A stretch of DNA of 64,000 nt from Neckera pumila (Eukaryota; Streptophyta; Bryopsida; Hypnales; Neckeraceae), in assembly GCA_963969595.1 (NCBI GenBank), contig OZ018413.1, positions 11,770,211 to 11,834,210 on the forward strand. Direction: 5' to 3'. A program made the translations under genes and the position numbers. The notes beneath the pieces were generated by a model. That model searched no databases. It worked only from the letters and a program-made list of their open reading frames with translations, and was not told the origin of the DNA. This document shows positions 1-11,581 of the stretch, piece after piece. The first letter of the stretch is position 1, and each line of letters starts with the position of its first letter.

Positions 1-1
1 G

Positions 2-112
2 AAGGCTGTTGGTGGAACATTTCAATGGTTCATATCCCTGAGAAGACCTCGTTATATTCTCTTGTTTCTTGTGGTGCTCTTGTTCGCAACTCTTGTTACC
101 AACAGCTGCTGA
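2..112 (+). CDS. Possible C-terminal exon of a gene extending off the left edge
   Basis: The frame starting at base 2 is open for 36 codons and ends in TGA at 110-112. It reads as a basic stretch (SLRRPRY) followed by about 15 hydrophobic residues (ILLFLVVLLFATLV) and a polar tail, TNSC. This would suit the C-terminal membrane anchor of a longer protein. I do not recognise the family and no start or upstream exon is visible, so this rests only on composition and on the gene-like 3' flank. It could be a chance open frame. Confidence 0.3.
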   Translation, partial: KAVGGTFQWFISLRRPRYILLFLVVLLFATLVTNSC

Positions 113-2599
113 AAGGCACTCAAAAGAGAGCTGATATAAGATGGGTAGTGATACTCTCTGTAAATAGTAGTTCACAATTTTGCTGTTAGATCATCAGAAG
201 TGGCTCCTACTGGCCCTGCTTTGATCGAAGATGATGAGGTAAAATCTTCTACACCAGAACATTTTTGTGTCAGTCTTGGTTGAGCGGCTTGAGCCTGGAC
301 TGTTGCAAAGTCTAGTGATCTGCAGATGACTAAGTTAGAGCTGTGGCTTATTAGTAGTTTCACTTTCAATCAAAAGAGGGTATAGCGAAGGTCGAATCTA
401 TTCATTATTTTATTTTCTGTCGCAGAATTCACTCACTGGCTCAATTGTATGGGCCTAATTTTACAGACACAGTACGGTACTAATTTTATTGTATAGAAAT
501 ATTGATATATGGCAAGTGCTATTTTTCTATTGCTCTTTATTGTTTACCTCCAACTGTTTGCAGTCACTTGATTCCAATCAAATGTTGTTTTCGGTAGGGG
601 ACCCGCGATTGTCGAAAGTTCTACAGTAGCTAACCTGAGTAAACTTGAAGAATGGCAGAGGGGCTTCCCACCATTCTCCTACACAATTTTGTCCTTATGC
701 TCCTAATAACTTACTCAAAATTTTGCAATTTGGAAGCCCAACTGCCCAAGGAAGCAACCAGTATCTTCTCTACTCTATATATTGTCTCCTGTAATGACCT
801 CATTTTGTCTCTCTCCCACCATTTTCATAACATAATCATAAAATCGGACAGGGAAAGCAACAGTACACACCATTTTTCAGCAGCTTTGAAGGTTCTCTTC
901 AAAGCAACTCCTTTGTCAGTTGGTGAAAATTTAATCAAAAGGTCAAACTTGTAGCAGAAACATGCATTGACAAGTTGACATAACAACGAAGAAACTAGCA
1001 GCCATAGAGGCTATGAGAGCATCCCCACTCCAACTCGCCAAGGGGTCTCAACTTGCTAATTAGGCGTGTCCGGTTGTTTTTACTGCCCCACGACAAGCAT
1101 GCCACCCAGGAAAAATTGGCTGGCCACTTTAGAATTTAGAGAGCACATTGTAAAATGGTGGGGCTTGGGCGTGGCCATCCACTGACTCCTAGTACTAATG
1201 AACTATTCACCATAATTATATCCCAAGGTTGGCAACTTTTCTGAGCGCATTGAGGTATGATGTCAACAAAGCAAGTGAACGTGTAATCAAAGCCAATGAG
1301 AGTCCAAGCTTAAATGCAAACTCCTGGATTCTTGTGTTTTGTAGTTTGGCAAGTCTTGGTGCTGCAAACACCATGGGGCAACTATGAAGCCACGCAACAT
1401 TGGCTCCCTAGGAGGCATGTTGAAACCTTGTCCGGTGCACCTATCTAGCGAGCCAGCTATGGGAATGCTCTCAAATTGTAGCACTGGCTCACTTTTCAAG
1501 TTGCATCCTAGTCAAACTCATCATTGAAAAGTCTCCTCTTCTTCAATACAAGGGAAAGTCTCCTCTTCAATACACAAACTCCTCACTGAAAATCTCTTCT
1601 TCTTCAATACCAGGGAGACTGACAATGAATTTAGAAAGAACAAAACTTGGAAATAATATTGTTAGAAATAGTCACTAATATTGACAATTTCTCTTTCCTC
1701 AAACTATCCTTTTGTCCATGAATGGCATTGACACTACACCTCTAGTCTCAAATAATGGAATGTAGCATGAAGAAAAATTGTATTATCTTTCAACCTTAGA
1801 AAATTGCAGCCCCATCACTAAGGTAGTCAAACTAAAATGATCAAATTTTTGGATGAATAAGTATATTCTTTGTTTCAACAATTTCTTTGAAAGCTACTCA
1901 TAGAACATTTTTAGTCTTGTAGAGTTAAAGAACAACTAACCATAAATGAACTGTTTCTAGCTTAAGAAATGTGACTTTAGCCTTGTAAGGTCCTTAGTTA
2001 GCAAAAAAATACTAGATTCCTAATTGAATAGGTGAACTCTTTGTCTCTCTAATTTCTTTATTGGACACTCAGTTTCGTCCTCTGCAATCAATTTTAGAAG
2101 AAATTTTCAATATATTTCTTCAAATTTTATTGAAAAATGATGCTTTGTGTACTAATTGATCTAATCGTATAGATATGCTCTATGAATCATACTTTACAAC
2201 CATAGTTTGAGAGCCATCATTAAATTATTGTTTTAAGTTGCATTTTATAAAACATCTTCACAATTTTGGAAATCTGGACTATCCCATGAAGGACTTCACA
2301 TGAAGGTCAGATACGTGATTTGGTATAAATAAGTGACTTTTGTTAAAAGATATCACATGTGAATGGTGCGAGGTGACGTGGACCCTGAGAATCTGACGTG
2401 GAAATTCCATTTCGGGAGACCTTCACGTACGTATCCCTGGTCCGGCTTTAGGGGTTAAATGTGCGCCACTGGGGCGCAGTGTGAACGTGTAAACAAGGCT
2501 TTCATCACCACCTCCAATATTCTCTCCACAAAGCGCCGGAGGCCCGGAGCTGACCGCGTCAAATCGTGGCATTATTGCAGACAACCAGATTAGCAAATC
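113..2599. other. Intergenic, AT-rich, no gene seen
   Basis: No convincing coding exon on either strand. The short open frames lack conserved motifs. The stretch around 1520-1620 repeats the motif TCTCCTCTTCTTCAATAC loosely three times. The segment at 2350-2440 recurs near 33650. Confidence 0.6.
2350..2440 (+). repeat. Short dispersed repeat, second copy at about 33645-33731
   Basis: The stretch containing GAATGGTG, GAGGTGAC and AATCTGACGTGGAAATTC recurs at 33650-33731 in the same orientation, each time followed by a phrase like GACCTTCAC. It is probably part of an old dispersed element. No termini or target duplication could be defined. Confidence 0.55.
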
Positions 2600-4304
2600 C
2601 CTGTTACGATAGTTGAGCTCGCCGTTGCACCGTTGCTCAGTCCAGTTCCCGTTCACCGTTACCATAAGTCCTGGAATAAGAATTTTCATTTTATTTGCTC
2701 AAAAAAAAAAAAAAAAATCATCATAGAATGGTGGCACGCACCGACCAATTTGGCAATTCGGAAGGCGAGGAACGGCGGCAGGGGTCTTGCACTACTCCCA
2801 ATCTGGCCTGGTTATTAGATGAACTAATAACATTTTAGGTTACCGATTGAGCTTACGGGATTTCGCCGTTGGAGCTGGCGGACATGATTGCGGAGGTGAG
2901 GATTAATTGAGTTTTTCATGACTTTCCCGTTTTTCGTGTGCTTGAGTGCACTTGTTTGTTTCCGCATTGGAGAATTTTGTGTGCTTGCGTTGCTGTTTTT
3001 CATTGGTGCGTGCGGAGTGCCGGTTCTATTGAGATTTTGAGCTCGTTTTGAAACTTCGTACCGTATTTAACCCTAAAATCGCGTTTATGGAATTTGAGCG
3101 TTTATGGATAATTAGTTTCGGAGGACGATGATTTTGGATCAATTTCGGTGTTTTTTCTTCTGGTTTCTTGTACTTTCTGATTGGTATGTTCAAGATCTGC
3201 GCTGGTAACTTCCAGTGCTGATCACAGAGAACTCTTCCATGTGGCTGGGTTTGTGAGCTATATGGGGGAACTTTTGTCTAGTTTGATTTTATCTAGTATC
3301 GGAGAGCTGTGTGATAGTGTTGCTGTTCAATTGGTTCGGAGTGCCGGATTTGGTGAGATATTGGCGGGATTGTTTGAGTTTCGGACCGCACTTCGTCGTA
3401 TTTGAGTTTCTTGAATCTTGAGCACTTGTGGAAAAGAATTTAGGATCTCGATCCATTTCTTCGAATTCGCTGCTGTTTCTTCTGGTTTCGTGTGTGTGTT
3501 GATCTGCAGGTTCAAGATCTGCTGTAAACACGTCCATTGCCCTGTTACGGAGTATTCCCCTGTGCAGCTCGGTGCACAGCTGTTTGTGGCCAATTTTGTC
3601 TTGTTTGATTTTATCTGACATCGGAGGAGTGCGTCATTATGTTTCTGGTTTCGATTGGTTCGAAGTGCCGGTTCTGTTTGAGATCTTTGTCCTGATTTTG
3701 AGATTTTGCTCTCTACTTGTGGCGCACTTCCTATTGTCGAGTTTTTTGAAGTTTGAGCATTTGTGGAGAATGGTTTAGCAATTCCATTTTTTTAATCAAG
3801 TTCGGTACTGTTCCTTCTGGGTTCTCGTATGTGCTGATCGGCATGTTCAAGATCTTTAGTAGTTACTTCCATTGCCTGTCAATTTGAACTCGTCCGGTGC
3901 ATCTCACTCTTCATTTGTTTGAGGCCAATTTATCCTTGTTTGAATTGTTCCACGGATCCCTTATCTTTCATTAAACAGATAGAAGAGTATAGGATTGAAA
4001 TGTAAGCGAAGGACTCAGGACGTTAGATTCTTTGTCACATTTTGAATCGTATCTGATTCATCTCGCACATGTTCGCTTTGTTTTGGGATGCTTCTAACCT
4101 CGATGTGTGTGCAGGCACAAGCCATAGCCCAGCCGGTGCTGGACTATTACTATCCGGAACTTTATCTTGATGCCAGATTCACGGGGAACTCCCAGACTCC
4201 TGAACGGGCATGCTAACGTTATTGTTGCAAGTCTCAAATGCACTATGACGAGAGAATTAATTGGACTGTGCACATCCTCAGCAAGTCGGTAGCATATTTC
4301 CAAC
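2600..4304 (+). promoter_or_regulatory. Probable promoter, 5' UTR and leader intron of the SUB1-like gene
   Basis: A plausible leader exon ends at 2895 with donor GTGAGG. A matching acceptor (GTGTGTGCAG) lies at 4105-4114, giving a leader intron of about 1.2 kb. The second leader exon then runs from 4115 to the start codon at 4305. The transcription start is not determined. The intron is T- and G-rich and built of ~324-bp degenerate tandem repeats. Confidence 0.5.
2990..3960 (+). repeat. ~324-bp tandem repeats inside the leader intron
   Basis: Landmarks recur at constant spacing. GAGTGCCGG or AAGTGCCGG occurs near 3016, 3340 and 3663. TTCAAGATCT occurs near 3189, 3510 and 3845. A TTGAGC(A/G)(C/T)TT(A/G)TGG motif occurs near 3090, 3417 and 3752. 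The copies are clearly diverged, so the array is old, about three units long, and contained in the predicted leader intron. Confidence 0.75.
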
Positions 4305-4495
4305 ATGCCGCCACCTGGTATAAGAAAAAGCAACTCACTGCGGACCAGGGAGCATCGCCGAATCTACAACAAGTACACTTTGGGGCTTCAGCTACTCGGC
4401 CTCTCTGTTATATGCATCAGTGTGCTGCTAACAATTTTCGAACTATCAAGCGACGGAAATTTTGGTGTGGCAGATGGATCCTTTCAGATGGTTGA
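4170..4495 (+). promoter_or_regulatory. Two upstream ORFs in the leader of the SUB1-like gene
   Basis: The leader after the predicted intron has two upstream ATGs. The one at 4170 starts a 40-codon frame that ends at TAG (4290-4292), 12 bases before the main start and in the main frame. The one at 4238 opens an 85-codon frame that overlaps the main start codon in another frame and stops at 4495. Such arrangements commonly lower translation of the main ORF. Whether they are in the mRNA depends on the leader splice. Confidence 0.5.
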
Positions 4496-6972
4496 CCTTG
4501 GACTTGCAAGGGGTATGCAGCTGTCTAGCTTGCATCGAAATTATCTTCGAGGGCAAGGTCCTGAGGAGTTGAACCAGCAAAGAGTGACTGAAGGATCTCG
4601 ATCAGAAACAGAGCCCAGTGTTAGACCCGTCTCTTTTTCTGAGAAAACTGAAAGTTTGGGGCAGAATGGGTTGTCGCGCACTTCAGAACCCCCCTCGTTT
4701 GGTAAAAGGTTACTGAGAATCTTGGTACCATGGATCTATTCTTCTGAGATTAAGCCTCAGCAAATGCTAGTTCAAACAGACACTAATGAAGTGGATATTG
4801 ACTGTGAGATTGATGAAGCCTCTTCTTCCCCAGACTTCGAAATTCCTAGAGTGTTTTCAAAGTGCTGGAAGCCTCCAAAGCAATGTGCTACTGCTGAAGA
4901 GATGGGTATTGTATCAGCTGGCAACACAAGAGATGCAAGTCTTCGAATACGTGAAATGATCAAAACGTGGATGCTTGATCATGGAGCGGAAGTGGTGCGA
5001 AAATTAGCTGGGAAGGAATTTTGTGAGCGCAAGTTTGTAATGGGACTTGCTGCTGAAGATGGATTTGGCAATAACATGTACAAATTGCTTGGTGCTGCGG
5101 GCCTTGCGCTCATACTTAATCGTTCATTCATAATAGGTACGTTCCCTAACCGATTCCTGCTCTACCACTCCATGCTTATCAAACAGCAAGATTTCTGATG
5201 CTAACTTTAATGAGGACTCTGAAGGCAGTGTTTTCTGTTCATTTTATGAACCAAAAACATATAGGACCTTTCAGTCTCATCAATATAAGTCCTTCCATTC
5301 CTTCCTTGCATAGCGAAAGTAGTACATGGTTTCGTTTTGAACGAATTTTAACCACGTTCAATATTTATGGTATTGTTCTGCCTCAATTCCATGATGATTG
5401 GATGAATTTCTGGTCTCGACAATGTATTGAGTTGTGATATTGCTGTAGGTGAGCGTGGAGCGAATACTCCATCCTATATTGGTGATTCTAGCGACCTTGT
5501 CCTTCCCTTTGGAGACTATTTAATATACTCCAACCAATCTTTCAGTATGTATGAAGTTAAGCGTCTGTGGGCTTTGCATGATTGTGCTGGAGAGCATAAA
5601 CGCCCCATGACGATGCGTGTTGATGACATAGAACATGGACCCGGGCGGTCGAAGTCGCTGTGCGATGATTGGACATCCATTCCGGACTCCGTGTTGTGGT
5701 TCAAGGGCACGATGGACACAGTTGGCCTGCAGTTTTTACTAAAAAATAAGAACACAGCAATGCGTTCAGCGGCTGCTGCAGTCTTAGGCAACCCCGCTTT
5801 TCCGAGTTCCCGTCCAAATCTTTTTGGTGAACTCCTTCGAGCATTTGTGACTCCCAGTCCGGATATCCAAGCAGCTGTAGAGTGGGCATTGAAGGGAGGG
5901 TCAGAGCCAGACTTCGCCATCCATCTTCGTCTGCGCCATAACCGTAGTTTAGAGGCACCGACTGCTGCGTCAGCTTGCCTTAATCAAATCATGCAGGGGA
6001 TGCAACAAATACCCGGGTACATATACTCTTCACTCTTTTGCATGTCGAAGTTGATGATCAATATTGTCTGTTCATTTCTGTTCATGTGTCTTCTAGATGA
6101 AATGAAGATGTACGTGAAACGCTAGTAGAAATTCTCTACATGTAATTAAAGATCATACTGAACCTGCCTAAACTTGTGCTGGTAAGTTTTTATCTTGCCG
6201 CTGGTCTTTACCAACCGATTTTTAATCGGTGGTTTTAGTCGTCAAGCACCATCCCTCTCATCTCACCAATCCTCTACATGGTCCTGGCAGGAAGAAGCAA
6301 CGGGTCGTGATCATTTCGGACACCCCAGAAGTATTTAGCGACCTCAATCAACAGTTGGAGGAGGATGCAGAATTGATTCGTTTTGATTATAAGGAATACT
6401 TAAACACGTTCAAGAACTTGAGCGTGGTGATGAGCTTACATTACGGTGAGCCTCCGCGTAGCAAACTGCGGGATTGGGGAGAGATGCCGCGCTGGGTTTC
6501 CCTGGTAGATTTTTTCCTAGCTTCTCGTGCAAGGGTGGCGGTCATTTCTGCGGCCAGTGAGAGAATCTGTACGACGTATGCACAGCTGATCGGTTCTCTA
6601 GCTGCAGCTTCTACTCTTTCAGAAACAGATGACGATGCACAACGCCCTTGTGTACTGTACAGCAGTTTCCAGCGTGACTTGGTAGCTCAGGGGTTGGTGA
6701 AACAGTCTGGTTGGGGTCACGCTTGGCGTACTTTCGGTGGGAGGCTGGGGTGTAAGAACCAACCCTCGCAGTGCGCAAGAACGCCTCTGCTCCCTTTTGC
6801 TTGGTGGGACGCTCCTTGGCAGTCTCCAACCAGCCGTGACATTCACATCATGCGCAACATGGGCATCGAGATAGATGAGGTGGGAAACATTGCAGAGAAT
6901 ACCCTAGATGCTTTTTGTGAATCTCATCTAAGACTAAAGCCAACTGTATATAATTCTAAACTTCCTGTTTAA
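4305..6972 (+). CDS. SUB1-type predicted type II membrane protein, putative glycosyltransferase-like
   Basis: Three exons: 4305-5136, 5449-6016 and 6291-6972. They join in phases 1 and 2 to give 693 residues. The N terminus is basic (residues 7-23), followed by a single membrane segment at about 25-45 and a low-complexity stem, which is a Golgi type II layout. Residues 243-278 contain GLAAEDGFGNNMYKLLGAAG, and about 431-443 contain DFAIHLRLRHNRS. The C-terminal third has PRWVSLVDFFLASRA and FAWWDAPWQSP. From memory these blocks match the plant family of Arabidopsis SHORT UNDER BLUE LIGHT 1 (At4g08810) and its relatives, annotated as calcium-binding proteins. The GxxNN and arginine-rich blocks recall GDP-fucose-dependent transferases, but that role is inference. 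No canonical EF-hand is visible, only an acidic patch near residue 160. Family membership is fairly sure; function is not. Confidence 0.8.
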
Positions 6973-8497
6973 TTCTTACATTCTTCTCGTCTAATTATGT
7001 CATTTTTTCTTGGACTTCTCCTGTTTTTTCCTCTTGAATTTGAGAGACTGTCCATTTTTCCATTAGTCTATGATCTCAGAGTCTAGGTGTAACTTGTCAT
7101 CGTTGTGCATGTTCTTACTAATGAGGTGCTTAACTGTCACTAATCACAGTAGTTTGCGGAGACTCTACTCTAAAGTCAGAGCAGGGACTGCTTTTTCATC
7201 GAAGATTATGGAGGATAATCTTTAAAACCATGAATGGATTGACTAGGTTCAGATTGAATATTCTACTGGATGCATGCAGCCACTGCCTGCAGTTCTGAGT
7301 ACAGAATTTATGTGCTTTTCAAAGTTATGTTGCTCAGTTGACTGTCTGTAATGAGTTTAAAGTTTGAGGAATAAGTTTTGCTTGATGTAGGTAACAAACA
7401 GGGACACTATAACCACTTTAACCAACAGGGACTTAGTCACAATTCCTCCCATTCAGGGTGTGAATTTCAAGTGCCTTGAAGTGTCTCTAAACGGAGTCAT
7501 ACAGCAGGCACCCCATGATAAAGTGATGGGACTACCTAACTTGTGTAACATAGTCTGTAGTGATATTTAATCTACTCTGGAGTTTAGTGTTCCAAGAGAA
7601 AACAAGTGCCCCATAGATGGCTCCAATTCATAACTTTTGCAATACAAAGTGCATGTCTATTTTTTGAGAACCAACATCAGGTGGATTATTCTGACTGTTG
7701 GACAAAAGCATGATGTACAGTAGAACTTCTTTAAAGTATTAGTCTCGGGACCGGGCTCAAGTCCCCATGCTCCTCAATCTCAAAGAACTTCTATGATGTG
7801 TATGGGTCTAATGCAGGACCGGCCAATCAATACTCCAATCACTTTAGAGAGGTCATTACCTTAGAGAAGTTCTCTTTAGAGAAGTTCTACTATAATTTGG
7901 AACCTGTCTTTAGGTTCTTTTGAAAGAAAAGGTGCACAACCAAACACGTGGAGTCACAGTCAAATCCTCTTTTCTCCTCTTCAAATAAGCAACTTTTGAC
8001 AAGTTTTGCTATTCTTCCATATAATGATAATTCTCACAGTTAGCAAGTCTTCATAATAAATGATAGCTTCACTTTTTGCTTTCCCACATTAAGAAACTTG
8101 CAATTGGTTAAAAGTTCATGTAAGGTAGATGCATAGATGTTATATCTAATTGTAACCTTGCCTAATTGCTTCACCATGTACACCACCTTACTTTCTTTGA
8201 AATGTCATATTAATTTTATGAGATTTGTGCCTATTGAGCAAATTAAGAATAACATTACTATATTTAGCTCTTAAAATGAAGAAGGGTTATCCATTGTCAT
8301 GCAAAGAGGTGAGGATCATAATGAAGTGGGGATTGTAATGAAGCAGGAATCGTAATGAGGTGGGGTCTCAATTAGATAACCTTACCTTGGTAGTGAGTTG
8401 CAAGGATGGCTTAAGCTAGTCACACGCCAACCTAAATATCCAACACCTAAAAATCTAATGCATGATGAAGTTTTCTTACAATTGTGGAGAGATGCTC
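6973..8497. other. 3' flank of the SUB1-like gene and AT-rich intergenic DNA
   Basis: Includes the 3' UTR of the gene, whose end is not determined, and a TA-flanked miniature element at 7718-7892. No coding exon seen. Confidence 0.55.
7718..7892. mobile_element. pogo-like miniature element, TA-flanked
   Basis: The left end reads TA then CAGTAGAACTTCTTTAAAG. The right end is an imperfect inverse (TTAGAGAAGTTCTACT). Termini of the CAGTAGAACCTCT kind with TA target duplication are typical of plant pogo-like (Tc1/mariner) miniature elements such as Emigrant. Related copies lie at 12403-12814 and 29798-30017, and a fragment near 61908-61975. It has no coding capacity. Confidence 0.65.
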
Positions 8498-8793
8498 TAA
8501 GGTAGGCGGCTCTTAAAGCGATCCGTTTCTAAAAGCAATCTGGTAGATTTGGCCTCTAATATGTACCAGAAGTGTACATTTCAGGAGGGGGTCACTTTTA
8601 GAAACCATGTGTTTTCAACTTCAAAAATTCATAACTAATTCTATGAAGGTCCGAAAAATACAAAACGACTTGGGTTCAATGCCAATTCCATTTTTCTTCC
8701 TATGAAAATTTACTAAGAATTGTTTCAAAGAGTTTAGCTTCCCCGAAAAGGCAATCAGCTCTTAAAGAGACGCTTTAAGAGCCGCCTACCTTA
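8498..8793. mobile_element. Miniature element, TAAGGTAGGCGGCTCTTAAAG termini
   Basis: Near-perfect terminal inverted repeats: TAAGGTAGGCGGCTCTTAAA at the left and its inverse, ending in CGCCTACCTTA, at the right. Length 296 bp. If the first and last TA are the target duplication, it is a Tc1/mariner-type miniature element. The core phrase TTCATAACTAATTC recurs around 18795 and, inverted, near 51940, defining a dispersed family. Confidence 0.75.
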
Positions 8794-9119
8794 ATTCAAA
8801 ATGATTGCTTTGAAAGGCACCATTGACTTCAACAGGGAAGGGCATCAAGTGGATCAGGCTCCTGCTGCTGCCAATTTATTCATTTTATTCTCAGGCTACA
8901 AATGTTTGAGAGTTTGGGTCACAGCTGCTCTCATTGTTTACTATAAAATATATGTGGTTCCAACCAAGTACGGCCACATAAGCCAAACCCCAATGCAGAT
9001 ATCCTCAACAACCTGAACTATTAGCCACAAACTTGGTCCAGATTCTTTCATTTAGTGGCTGGGAAGTGAAGAGGAATGTACATCTAAAGTTTAAAGTTAT
9101 ATTGAGTTTGTGGGAAGCT

Positions 9120-9404
9120 TAAGGTAACTACACCTAAAATCGCAGTCCTTAAAAGTGCACAGCGGATATTCTTGCCTAAAATGTACTCCCACTATTCATA
9201 TGACTCTATGATCGCTTTTAGGTGCACCTATTTTCAGCACTTAGAAAATTTGTAGTTTATTCACACGGTGTCCATAAAATGCATTCTAAGAAAATCTAGA
9301 ATCATGTTTTGACTACCATTGGGACCCCACAATTTTTTTTTCAACATAATAGTGAAAACCATGCTGAATTGCTTAACTGTGCAATTTAAGGTGCAGTTAC
9401 CTTA
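9120..9404. mobile_element. Miniature element, TAAGGTAACTACACC termini
   Basis: The left end TAAGGTAACTACACCTAAA is matched by an inverted right end, TTTAAGGTGCAGTTACCTTA. Length about 285 bp. It has the same terminal TAAGGTA as the element at 8498 and is probably a subfamily. No coding capacity. Confidence 0.65.
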
Positions 9405-9574
9405 CATTGACATTGTCACATGGGCATGTGACAATGTTGTACTAGATAGTCCGTTACATGGACCATACCTCGCCCCATCATTCACTGAACCTTTAATTTC
9501 TAATCTCAACAATTGCATTACAATAGGGGTTGCCATACCTTCTTCTCCCCATTCTGAATATTGTCAATGTTCAG

Positions 9575-9915
9575 GGAATGAGGATGTGGTACTCTGACTC
9601 TCCTTGAATTGTGGAGGGTTCATTTTTTGAAGATTGAGAAGTTCTTTTCTTCTCCTCTGAAAGTGAAGAATGGGCATGAAGATTGAAAAACCGTGAAGGT
9701 TGGAAAGTTGGGAAGGTTGGAAAGCCGCGTTCATTCTCATCCGTCATAAGGTGAAAAGGAGTTACACCTTTTTCTATCCATTCTCAGTCTTCAAAGAATG
9801 AGGATGTGACACTCCCTCCTTGAATTGTAGGGGGGGGGCCATCTTCCAAGATTGAGAAGTTTCTCTTGTCCTCTAGAGGTGAAGAATGGGCATGAAGATT
9901 GAGAAGTTGTGGAGA
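9575..9915 (+). repeat. Degenerate tandem duplication, ~220 bp period
   Basis: Landmarks AATGAGGATGTG (9577 and 9797), TCCTTGAATTGTGGAGGG / TCCTTGAATTGTAGGGGG and GTGAAGAATGGGCATGAAG recur at about 220-bp spacing. The second copy carries a run of nine G. No coding function seen. Confidence 0.7.
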
Positions 9916-10780
9916 AGATTAAACAAGACATGTGAGTCCATTTTCATTCTTCACATGGTGAAAAAGGGGAGTGACACCATTTTTAGTAGGGAAAGGGTCC
10001 TATTGGCTCCTCTTTTCACTCCATACCTTCTCATCCTTTATAGAAGTTTCATTCTTAGAGAAAGTGTGGCAAATCCTATTTAATTGCGTTTGTTGTCTTG
10101 TAACATTGTTAACCAGCCTAAACCATTCCCCTTTGGAGATTGAGATAACCCCTCCTAGAATCCTTGGAAGTGAATTTAGATTAGCCCTTTAACTTTGAAG
10201 TAGACACTAAGTGTTTGTTTGAATGACTTCACCTATGATTGTATGATGAAAAAAACAATTTTTCATTCAATTTTTTTTATAAAAGCTGCTTGAGTACATT
10301 TTCAATGTATCAGACTACATTCATCATAAAGCACTGAATTTGGATAGTCTAAAATACTTTATTGATGGAGTGTCCTAAAAAATGAAATGTTGCCTAATCA
10401 TTCATTCACATTCTATAATGATATGCTCTCTTAGATTTTGATTAAATCAAATCACAGTTGGTGGTTTACCTAATTCATACAATTACGTTCCCCATCTTCT
10501 AATATGCATCTCTAGCACCATTGGCTATGTAATGTCAACATGGTCCAAACATCAGTCACAAGGGTACAAGAATGTTCAATTTTGTGGGATAACATTTCAC
10601 CAAATCCATCTGAGCCAAGGCCAAGGATTTGCCAAATCTTTTTTTATTATAAAAGCCCAAATAAATCAATATAGCTACAAATAGCATAAACAATAGGTGT
10701 CTTTATTTTGCATTTGATCTCCACATGTAAAATTGCCCCCCCTCCCTCCCCCCTCCCTTATTGCCTCGCAATTTATCCCC
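9916..10780. other. Intergenic, no gene seen
   Basis: AT-rich DNA with no conserved coding frame on either strand and no clear repeat boundary. Confidence 0.5.
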
Positions 10781-11074
10781 TGGAGAAAATAATGGAATTT
10801 CTTTAATTTTCCACCTATGATAAAATTTGCAAATTTGGAATTCAGATTTGCAATCAAAGCTCCCAAATTAGGTGGGGAGGGGTGAAGAAATACAAAATTT
10901 ACATGACACAAAATAGGGGGCAATTTTTTACAATGACCTTTGGTTGGGGCAATGTAAATTTTGTATTTCTTCACCTCTCCCACCTAACTTGAGAGCTCCG
11001 ATTGCAAATCTGAATTCCGAATTTGCAAATTTTATCATAGGTGGAAAATTAAAGAAATTCCATTATTTTCTCCA
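10781..11074. repeat. Long foldback: two ~120-bp inverted arms, ~50-bp spacer
   Basis: Arm 10781-10903 (GGAGAAAATAATGGAATTTC ... ACAAAATTTACA) is the near-perfect inverse of arm 10953-11074. A transcript would form a long hairpin. Weaker relatives of one arm (AATTTGCAAATTTTATCAT) occur near 29670. It is likely a foldback miniature transposon. A target duplication was not identified. Confidence 0.8.
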
Positions 11075-11581
11075 AGGTTAATGAGGCCATGAGGGGGTCA
11101 ACCCTCCCTAACTGATTTGAAATCGTATATTCTTGCAAGATTAATAAATTGAAGCCTCCCCCTAAAGAAATGTTTTAATTGTTATTTTTTTTTATTTTAA
11201 AAATTAAACTGAGCCTATAGCCGATCACCTCCATGCTGGTGAACCCCAAACCCACCAATGAGCACCCCCAACCCACGTGCGCAGCCCATCTCCAATTCTA
11301 CAGTGCCATCCCCCAATATCAAGCCAGCTCACTACGCCACGTGTCACACCCAAATCCATTTTATATCTGTTTCGTTGCCTGTGGGAGCGGGAAACTCAGA
11401 ACCCACCACACGTCGCTCCAACAGTGGCCACGATGTCAAAAGATTCATGCATTGCAGACTATGATTCCTCGTTTGCAGACTGACGGAGCCCCACCTGAGA
11501 ATGCCACGTGGATCCGATTCTATTGGTTAGGAACTGTAAAGAATCTGACATGGCAGAAGGTATGCTGTGTAACTTACTCCG
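11075..11581. other. Intergenic, no gene seen; CACGTG-type motifs
   Basis: Somewhat GC-richer than its surroundings, with CACGTG or CACGTGT at 11273-11278 and near 11337. An open frame at 11233-11592 has no recognisable protein motif and composition typical of non-coding DNA. It may be an old promoter fragment, but that is only a guess. Confidence 0.4.
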
